From contig RZYK01000102.1 of assembly GCA_009930355.1 (NCBI GenBank), positions 1 through 6,958 of the forward strand: a stretch of 6,958 nucleotides of DNA, given 5' to 3'. The stretch comes from Campylobacterota bacterium. Its GTDB lineage: Bacteria > Campylobacterota > Campylobacteria > Campylobacterales > Sulfurospirillaceae. Under the pieces are notes generated by a model. That model had not been told where the DNA came from and did no database searches. It worked only from the letters and a program-made list of their open reading frames with translations. Below, one piece after another: positions 1-6,500 of the stretch. Each line of letters begins with the position of its first letter. Position 1 is the first letter of the stretch. The translations under genes were made by a program, and so were the position numbers.

Positions 1-114
1 TAAGAAAACTCTCTATATAATCACTACGTATTAAATATAAGAAGCTACAAATGATAACATTTTTTTGAATAAATTAAATTAAAAAGATGTTTTTTCGTAA
101 GGTTTTTTATAAAA

Positions 115-138
115 ATTTTGTTCATCGCGTAACAAAAT
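115..138. promoter_or_regulatory. 8-bp dyad, possible operator
   Basis: ATTTTGTT (115–122) and its exact reverse complement AACAAAAT (131–138) flank an 8-base spacer. The dyad lies immediately upstream of the candidate -10 repeats at 140–161, a position where a dimeric regulator could control the operon. It is equally readable as a weak A/T-rich stem-loop. No regulator can be named from the sequence. Confidence 0.35.
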
Positions 139-139
139 G

Positions 140-161
140 ATACATAATTTATACATAATTT
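140..161 (+). repeat. 11-bp perfect tandem duplication (ATACATAATTT x2)
   Basis: ATACATAATTT at 140–150 is followed directly by an identical copy at 151–161. Each copy carries a TACATAAT element that could act as a -10 box, so the duplication may create two start sites one helical turn apart. It ends just before the ribosome binding site of gltX. Confidence 0.8.
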
Positions 162-162
162 T

Positions 163-168
163 AAAAGG
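163..168 (+). promoter_or_regulatory. Ribosome binding site of gltX (AAAAGG)
   Basis: The purine run AAAAGG ends nine bases before the ATG at 178. It supports that start, as does the N-terminal sequence, which begins only a few residues before the conserved RFAPSPTG block. Confidence 0.65.
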
Positions 169-177
169 TTTAATAGT

Positions 178-1569
178 ATGGTTGTGACACGTTTTGCCCC
201 AAGTCCTACAGGGTATTTGCACATTGGTGGACTTCGAACAGCACTTTATAGTTACCTTTGGGCAAAAAGAAATAGTGGAAAGTTTTTGTTTCGTATTGAA
301 GATACAGACTTAGCTCGAAACTCCAAAGAAGCCGCAGAGGCGATTGTTGAAGCATTTAAGTGGGTTGGTCTTGCACATGAAGGTGAGATTGTTTATCAGT
401 CTGAGCGATTTGACTTGTATAAAAGCTATGTCAAGAAGCTTTTAGATGAGGGAAAAGCCTACAAATGTTATATGAGTAAAGAGGAGTTAGACGCTCTTCG
501 TGAGGGACAAATGGCACGTAAAGAGCGTCCTCGTTATGATGGAAGGTATCGTGATTTTACAGGTACACCTCCAAAGGGAGTTGAGCCTGTGATTCGTATT
601 AAAGCACCTACAAGTGGTGTTATTTCGTTTGTCGATGGCGTCAAAGGAGAAGTCTCTTTTAATGCCAGTGATATGTTAGACGATTTTATTATTGCACGCA
701 GTGATGGCACTCCAACCTATAATTTTGTCGTTGTCATTGATGATGCGCTTATGGGTGTTAATGAAGTGATTCGTGGCGATGACCATCTCTCCAATACCCC
801 TAAGCAGATTATTTTATATCAGGCTTTAGGATTTGATGTACCTAAGTTTTATCATGTGCCAATGATTTTAAATCCTGAGGGGAAAAAGCTCTCTAAGCGT
901 GATGGTGCCGTGGATGTCATGGAATACAAACGTGAGGGGTATTTGCCAGAAGCGCTTTTAAACTTTTTGATTCGTTTGGGATGGAGTCATGGTGATCAAG
1001 AGATTTTCTCTTTTGACGAGATGAAGGTATTATTTGATCCTAACAATATTAATAAATCAGCATCCGCATATAATCAAGAGAAATTGGTGTGGCTCAATGC
1101 GCACTATATTAAACAAGCAAGTTATGAGCGTATTATTTCGGAATTGATGTTTTTTGATGTTGATTTATCTTTACATGTAAAAAAAGAGTTACTGATTGAC
1201 GCACTAAGAGACAGAGCAAAAACTTTAGTGGAGTTTGCCCGTTTAGTAAAACAGATTTTAGAAGCACCAACGTGTTACGATGAGAAAGCGCTTGAAAAGT
1301 TTTTAAATGACGATGCTGTAGTGATTTTAGAGAATTATCTAGACGCATTAAAAGCTAAAAAAGAGCTTGGTAATGCCAGTGAATTTGAAACATTTACCAA
1401 AGCATTTTTAGAAGAACGTGGTCTAAAACTCAAAGATTTAGCACAAGCCATTCGCATTGCGATGGTAGGCAGTTCAGTGAGTCCTTCTATTTTTGAAGTT
1501 TTAGAGATTATTGGTTATGACAGTGTGATAGAGAGAATCCAAAAATTAATATCTTTTAAAAGGAGTTAG
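178..1569 (+). CDS. gltX: Glutamate--tRNA ligase (GluRS, class I), one of probably two GltX paralogues
   Basis: This cytoplasmic enzyme activates glutamate with ATP and loads it onto tRNA. The 463-residue length is normal for a bacterial GluRS. RFAPSPTG (5–12) leads into the HIGH-type motif HIGG (15–18) of the Rossmann catalytic core. FRIEDTD (38–44), the RGDDH block (199–203) and the KMSKS-type loop KLSKR (237–241) follow, with a helical anticodon-binding C-terminal half after about residue 310. The zinc-binding cysteine cluster of some GluRS is absent: only C97 remains in that segment. Campylobacterota studied so far lack GlnRS and carry two GltX proteins, one of which makes Glu-tRNA(Gln) for the GatCAB amidotransferase. 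By gene order this copy matches C. jejuni gltX2 (Cj1288c, from memory). The paralogue number and tRNA preference cannot be settled here. It is the first gene of the operon, and its stop lies two bases before the malic enzyme start. Confidence 0.96.
   Translation: MVVTRFAPSPTGYLHIGGLRTALYSYLWAKRNSGKFLFRIEDTDLARNSKEAAEAIVEAFKWVGLAHEGEIVYQSERFDLYKSYVKKLLDEGKAYKCYMSKEELDALREGQMARKERPRYDGRYRDFTGTPPKGVEPVIRIKAPTSGVISFVDGVKGEVSFNASDMLDDFIIARSDGTPTYNFVVVIDDALMGVNEVIRGDDHLSNTPKQIILYQALGFDVPKFYHVPMILNPEGKKLSKRDGAVDVMEYKREGYLPEALLNFLIRLGWSHGDQEIFSFDEMKVLFDPNNINKSASAYNQEKLVWLNAHYIKQASYERIISELMFFDVDLSLHVKKELLIDALRDRAKTLVEFARLVKQILEAPTCYDEKALEKFLNDDAVVILENYLDALKAKKELGNASEFETFTKAFLEERGLKLKDLAQAIRIAMVGSSVSPSIFEVLEIIGYDSVIERIQKLISFKRS
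1170..1181. repeat. 12-bp palindrome TTTACATGTAAA inside gltX
   Basis: This is a perfect palindrome within the gltX coding sequence, read in frame as TTA-CAT-GTA (Leu-His-Val). Its core matches the copies at 3487–3500 and 4124–4133. Confidence 0.7.
1561..1565 (+). promoter_or_regulatory. Ribosome binding site deciding the GTG start of the malic enzyme
   Basis: AGGAG lies in the last codons of gltX, six bases before GTG at 1572, and is the strongest Shine-Dalgarno match in the operon. It fixes the non-ATG start and couples initiation to the end of gltX translation. The next in-frame ATG, at 1677, would remove the conserved N-terminal segment. Confidence 0.8.
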
Positions 1570-1571
1570 GT

Positions 1572-2846
1572 GTGAGTAAAGGAAAAGTAACCAAAGAGGA
1601 ATCTTTAGCGTACCACATAGGTGGAAAAATTGAGATTAACGTGAAATCACGTTGTGATACAGCCCGAGATTTGTCTATGGCCTACACCCCAGGTGTTGCG
1701 CATCCATGTTTAGAGATTGAAAAAGATAATGAATTGGCGTACCAATATACCAACAAGGGAAATCTTGTTGCGGTTATTTCTGATGGTACAGCGGTTTTAG
1801 GCTTAGGAGATATCGGTGCGATTGCGGGTAAGCCTGTTATGGAAGGAAAATCGGTTCTTTTCAAAAAATTTGCCAACATTGATGCCTTTGATATTGAATT
1901 AGACGAACATGACGCCGATAAAATCGTTGAGATTTGTAAAGCTCTTTCTCCAACGTTTGGTGGTATTAACCTTGAAGATATTAAAGCGCCAAAATGTTTT
2001 GATATTGAGAAAAAACTACAAGCATGTGTGAATATTCCTGTTATGCACGATGACCAACATGGTACGGCAATGATTACCAGTGCTGGGTTAATTAATGCAC
2101 TTGAAATCAGTGGCAAAAAAATCGAAGAGATGAAAATTGTCGTCTCAGGTGCGGGTGCGGCGGGTATTGCATGTGCAAAAATGTACAAACTCTTAGGTGC
2201 CAAAAACATTGTGATGATTGATACCAAAGGTGTGATTCATTCTGGCCGTACAGATCTTAACAGCTATAAAGCAGAATTTGCCCTTGAAACCAGTGATAGA
2301 ACCCTAGAAGATGCAATGCGTGGTGCTGATATGTTCTTAGGTCTCTCCGCTCCTGGTGTTGTGACTCAGGATATGGTTAAGTCAATGAATCCATATCCAA
2401 TTATTTTTGCTCTTGCAAATCCTACTCCTGAAATTTTACCAGAAGAAGTCTATGCGGTAAGAGATGATGTTATGATGGGAACAGGTCGAAGTGACTACCC
2501 AAATCAAGTCAATAACGTGCTAGGTTTCCCTTTTATCTTTAGAGGTGCTTTGGATGTTAAAGCTACAAAAGTAACTGAGGGCATGAAAATGGCAGCAGCG
2601 GTTGCATTGGCAAAATTGGCGAAAGAAGAAGTACCAGATTATGTTAAAGCAGCGTACAATGGGGAAGATTTGAAATTTGGTTATAACTATATTATTCCAA
2701 AACCATTTGATAGACGCGTGTTGGTATGGGTAAGTGCTGCTGTTGCAGAAGCTGCAATTAATGATGGTGTGGCTCGTGTGGAAGATTTTGATATTGGTTT
2801 ATATAAAAGAGATCTTCAAGAAATCATTGATGCTGAGATGAAATAA
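1572..2846 (+). CDS. Malic enzyme, NAD(P)-dependent, short bacterial form (malate to pyruvate + CO2)
   Basis: The enzyme oxidatively decarboxylates malate to pyruvate in the cytoplasm, linking the citric acid cycle to pyruvate and supplying reduced cofactor. The 424-residue length fits the short form without the phosphotransacetylase-like tail of long MaeB proteins. The catalytic tyrosine lies in SMAYTPGVA (Y38) and the catalytic lysine in EGKSVLFKKF (K93 or nearby). Metal ligands are expected at E135/D136 in GGINLEDIKAP and D160/D161 in MHDDQHGTA. The nucleotide-binding loop GAGAAG is at 193–198, and the acidic D217 ends the second strand, which leans toward NAD but does not prove it. NPTPEILPEE and GTGRSDYPNQVNNVLGFP are typical family blocks. 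It starts with GTG two bases after gltX and abuts upp. The C. jejuni counterpart is the malate oxidoreductase Cj1287c (from memory). I leave the symbol blank because names vary (mez, maeB, sfcA). Confidence 0.94.
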   Translation: MSKGKVTKEESLAYHIGGKIEINVKSRCDTARDLSMAYTPGVAHPCLEIEKDNELAYQYTNKGNLVAVISDGTAVLGLGDIGAIAGKPVMEGKSVLFKKFANIDAFDIELDEHDADKIVEICKALSPTFGGINLEDIKAPKCFDIEKKLQACVNIPVMHDDQHGTAMITSAGLINALEISGKKIEEMKIVVSGAGAAGIACAKMYKLLGAKNIVMIDTKGVIHSGRTDLNSYKAEFALETSDRTLEDAMRGADMFLGLSAPGVVTQDMVKSMNPYPIIFALANPTPEILPEEVYAVRDDVMMGTGRSDYPNQVNNVLGFPFIFRGALDVKATKVTEGMKMAAAVALAKLAKEEVPDYVKAAYNGEDLKFGYNYIIPKPFDRRVLVWVSAAVAEAAINDGVARVEDFDIGLYKRDLQEIIDAEMK

Positions 2847-3482
2847 ATGAAAAATGTCCATGTCATCAAACACCCTCTGATTGAGCATAAACTCTCGATT
2901 TTAAGAGATGAGAAAACAGAACCCTTTCACTTTCGATTGTTGGTGGATGAAATCTCATACTTGATGTTGTTTGAGGCAACCAGAGATTTGCCATTACGCA
3001 ATGTTTGTGTTCAAACACCTGTTGCTGTGGCAAATGCTCAAAAATTGGATACTAAAATTATGATTTGCCCGATTCTTCGGGCAGCCCTTGGTATGCTCGA
3101 TAGTGTTTTTAAATTGATTCCTGATGCAAGTGTTGGGTTTTTAGGTTTTCAACGCAATGAAAAAACGCTTGAAGCCGAATTTTATTATGCAAAGCTCCCA
3201 GCTGATCATAAAGAGCGCATTGCAATTATTATTGATCCTATGTTTGCAACGGGTGGAACGGCTATTGATGCGGTGAATTTTTTAAAGAAAAAAGGGGTAG
3301 AAGACATTCGCTTTTTAGCACTTGTTTCAGCGCCTGAAGGCTTAAAGCGTTTTAATGAAGTTCATCCAGATGTTCCTGTTTATACAGCGTGTATTGATGA
3401 TGGGTTAAATGAAAATGGCTATATCGTTCCAGGTCTTGGAGATGCTGGAGATAGAGTTTTTAATACGCAAGGTGCATCGTAA
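2847..3482 (+). CDS. upp: Uracil phosphoribosyltransferase
   Basis: This cytoplasmic salvage enzyme converts uracil plus PRPP to UMP and pyrophosphate. The 211-residue length is standard for Upp. Family blocks are in order: the N-terminal HVIKHPLIEHKLSILRD, PILRAALGM (75–83), the PRPP-binding loop DPMFATGGTAID (130–141), and the uracil-binding end GYIVPGLGDAGDRVF (191–205). In block two most relatives I recall have PILRAGLGM, so A80 is a mild substitution. The ATG follows the malic enzyme TAA with no gap (TAAATG). Only a weak GAG (2835–2837) precedes it, so translation probably depends on ribosomes ending the upstream gene. It is the last gene of the operon and faces the minus-strand sensor gene. 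Confidence 0.96.
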   Translation: MKNVHVIKHPLIEHKLSILRDEKTEPFHFRLLVDEISYLMLFEATRDLPLRNVCVQTPVAVANAQKLDTKIMICPILRAALGMLDSVFKLIPDASVGFLGFQRNEKTLEAEFYYAKLPADHKERIAIIIDPMFATGGTAIDAVNFLKKKGVEDIRFLALVSAPEGLKRFNEVHPDVPVYTACIDDGLNENGYIVPGLGDAGDRVFNTQGAS

Positions 3483-3486
3483 TATT

Positions 3487-3500
3487 CTTTACATGTAAAG
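3487..3500. repeat. 14-bp perfect palindrome CTTTACATGTAAAG (intergenic copy)
   Basis: This is the longest of three copies of the TTACATGTAA palindrome in the window. It begins four bases after the upp stop, and its right half is also the left arm of the terminator hairpin. With no loop it is better suited to binding a dimeric protein than to folding alone. Confidence 0.75.
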
Positions 3501-3520
3501 CAGGAAAATCCTGCTTTACA
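3494..3520. terminator. Probable bidirectional terminator hairpin between upp and the sensor gene
   Basis: The 12-base arms TGTAAAGCAGGA (3494–3505) and TCCTGCTTTACA (3509–3520) are perfectly complementary around a three-base loop. The GC-rich core is GCAGGA/TCCTGC. On the + strand the stem is followed by T-rich sequence (a T5 run at 3524–3528). On the minus strand the tail TTTACATG is poor in T. The right arm contains the stop codon of the minus-strand gene (3516–3518). The position between convergent genes supports a shared terminator; the weak U-tracts lower confidence, especially for the minus strand. Confidence 0.65.
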
Positions 3521-6500
3521 ATGCTTTTTCTGTCTCTTTTGTTAAAAAAGAGATTATGTTCTCTTCTGACATGGGTTTTGAAATGAGATACCCTTGAATA
3601 AACTGACAGCCACTTTCTTCTAAAAACGTGCATTGCTCTTTTGTTTCAACACCTTCAACAATAACTTGAACATTCAAATTTTGACCTAACGCTAAAACAG
3701 ACTGGGTAATGGCTACATCATTTTTTGAATGAGGTAGCTCTTGAACAAAGATACGATCAAGTTTGAGTTTATTGATCGGGAGCACCTTTAAATATTTTAA
3801 GGAGGAGTAGCCACTGCCAAAATCATCTAAGGCAATACTAAAGCCATACGATTGCAGGCGTGTTAATTTGGCAGAGACTTCTTGAATATCTTCCAAAAAG
3901 AGGTTTTCGGTGACTTCTAAACAGACATATTTTGGTTCTAAGGCTGAAATTTCAAGAGCTTCAATGAGATTATCATGAAAAGAATCAACTCCAAATTGAA
4001 CAGGTGAGACATTCACAGAGATAAAAAAATTTTTTTGAAACGTGTCGTTGAGCTTTTTGATAAAAGAGAAAATAGAAACTAAAAGTGCTCTGCTCGCTTC
4101 AATAATCATCTTATTCTCTTCCATTACATGTAAAAAAGAATCTGGATAGTAAAGTGTGCCTTTATAATTCCAACGCATTAATGCTTCAAACCCAATCACC
4201 TCTTGTTTTTGTAGGTCGTAAATGGGTTGATAATGCATTAAAAATTCATTTCTTTCAACAGCTTTTTTAAGCCTTTCTTCGAGTTTAACCATCTCTTTGA
4301 TAAGGTCGCTTAACTCTTGTGTGTAAATTTCATAAGAACCAGCACCCCTCGCTTTTGAGCGGTACATTGCAATATCCGCATTTTTAAGAAGGACTTTTAT
4401 GTTATCACCATCGTTAGGATAGTACGTAATGCCAATGCTCGTAGAGGTCGAGATAATTTTGTTTTCTAAATAAAAAGGTTTACTTAAAGAGGCAATAATT
4501 TCCTTTGCTATGGTAATGGCTTTTTCATAGTGGGTTAACTCTTCTAAGATAATTAAAAATTCATCCCCACCCAAACGGCAAACTGTATCGTTTGGTGAAC
4601 AAATGAATTGAACTCTTTTCCCGACTTCAATCAATAATAAATCGCCAATATCATGCCCAAGCGTGTCATTAATGTTTTTAAATTTATCTAAATCTAAAAA
4701 GAGAATACTGACGAGGTGCTTATGTGTTTTAGCATTGACAATGGCATGTTGCAACCTATCATACGCTAAGGCTCTGTTGGCTAGTTTGGTAAGGGGGTCA
4801 TAGTAAGCTTGTTGGTGCAGTTTTTGTTCATTTTGTTTTAAAAGGCTAATATCGTGTTGAATGAAAACAACATAGGTAATTTGATTTTCACGATTAACAA
4901 TAGGGTGAATGATAAGAAGGGCTGGGTAGAGTGTGCCATCTTTCTTTTTATTCCACACTTCGCCTTGCCATGCTTTTTGTTTACAAAGTACGGTTTCCCA
5001 CATCTCTGTATAGAGGGAATCTGGATGTTTATAGGAGCGTAACAGGCGTATGTTCTGTCCTAAAATTTCATGGGCTTTATAGTGAGTCATGGTAATGAAG
5101 GCATCGTTAATTTGAAGAACATTCCCTTCTAAATTGGTAATCGCAATGGCTTCAATGGTATTTGAAAAAATTTTGGCAAAAATTTCGAGTTTTTCTTCGT
5201 GCTCTTCTTTGATATCAAGCTGTTCTTGAATGGTTTTATTGAGGTTTGAAAGTTCGAGTGTACGCTCTTGCACTTTTTTTTCTAAAGAGGCATTGAGCGT
5301 CATGGCTGTATCCATATACCCTTTAAGTGAGCGTGCCATCTGATTGAAAGAGCGGGCTAATTCACCAATTTCATCGTTTGAATTGGCTTCAATTTGATAG
5401 GTTAAGTTGTTTTTTGTAAATTCAGAAGAACCTTTAAGCAGGGCATCCAAGCGTTTGCGTAGATGGTTTGAGAGCCATATGGCAATAAAGATCATTAAAA
5501 AGATCAGTAAAAGGGTCGAGTAGGTGAGTTCATCCACAACACTTTTAACATGCTTGCGTGTTTCGGTCTCTGCAAGCTGCATCATGGTATCGATTTCTCC
5601 TAGTTTACTTTGTACCACTTTATCTAAATCTTGTTGAGTTAAATTGGCAGCCTTGTGAAACTCATCCACATTCGCACCAATGGTGACAAATCCAAAACCT
5701 CTGGGCGTTGAGCCGTATTGTCCTGTGTAGTAGGGGATGGTTGCTGCCGTGGTAAGTTTCCAAACATTACTCCAAAAGATAATAAACGAGCCAAGACCGC
5801 TGTTTTCTGTGAGTTGCATCCAGCCTTGACATTGTGGGGCAAAGTTAAGGTAACGACAATCAAGCCCTAACTCTCCTTTTTTAATCTGCTCTAAGTTTGG
5901 TTTTTTCTCTAAGCTTTGTTCATGAAAAAGTGGATAACTTTTTAAAAAAGTGTGAATATTGGAGGCGTTAGATTCGTTAAAAGCATTAGTGAGGTCTTGA
6001 CTGAGCCAAGGGGTGGCATATTCGCCTGTAGTGTCATCAAAGCCTACAATAAAATAATCCCTTGCATGAGAAATACTTCTGCCTTTGTAATCCCACATGA
6101 AGGCGTAATTTCCCTCACCTGCATCGGGAATATCTGTTTTGGAGTAGGCGAGTGGATCAATGGTATCGGTAAATTCCATGATGTGTCGATGATCGAGTGC
6201 TAAAGAGAGGTAGCCTATCTTTTTTTCACCTTCATACACAGGTGTAACGAAACGAATAATCCCCTCAAAGCGTTTACCTTTAGGGTTTTCTTTGCCTGCA
6301 TATGCGTGATTCTCTGGCTCAAATGGGATGCCTGCTTTTTTGGTATTTTCGGGTGAAAATGTCCCTATAATGCGGCTAGGTATATACTTTCCTATTACCT
6401 CAGAGACATAAATCTCATTATGTTTTAAAGAAGGCAGATGCTCAAAATAGCTCTCTGCTTTTAAATAAGTGTTAGCTTTTCGGGCAACATTGACTTTATG

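Larger units (their letters stand above)
1..177 (+). promoter_or_regulatory. AT-rich upstream region of the gltX operon, probable promoter
   Basis: No coding sequence is visible here; short open frames on either strand stop quickly. T-runs at 60–66, 90–95, 103–108 and 116–119 resemble the T-tract pattern upstream of vegetative promoters in Campylobacter and Helicobacter, which often lack a clear -35 box. Candidate -10 elements are TATAAA at 108–113 and the two TACATAAT copies at 141–148 and 152–159. A perfect TATAAT at 16–21 could serve this operon with a long leader, or something else. Which one is used cannot be decided from sequence. The region between a possible left-hand neighbour and gltX is incomplete because the window starts inside it. 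Confidence 0.55.

Noticed and set aside
58..156. Short minus-strand open frames starting at CAT triplets 58–60, 123–125 and 154–156
   Set aside because: All end within about 26 codons and are A/T-biased with no ribosome binding site worth noting. They do not mark a divergent gene start inside the window.
1682..2227. Open reading frame of 181 codons on the minus strand inside the malic enzyme gene
   Set aside because: It lies wholly antisense to a gene with clear family motifs, has low-complexity Ser/Ile/Pro-rich content and matches no family I recognise. It is a shadow of the real frame.
3483..3515. Small RNA or riboswitch in the convergent gap
   Set aside because: The gap is only 33 bases and is fully accounted for by the palindrome and terminator hairpin.
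5639..6203. Open frames of 74 (minus strand) and 83 (plus strand) codons inside the sensor gene
   Set aside because: The real minus-strand frame is continuous across them and encodes recognisable Cache sequence. Neither short frame has a domain or family signature.
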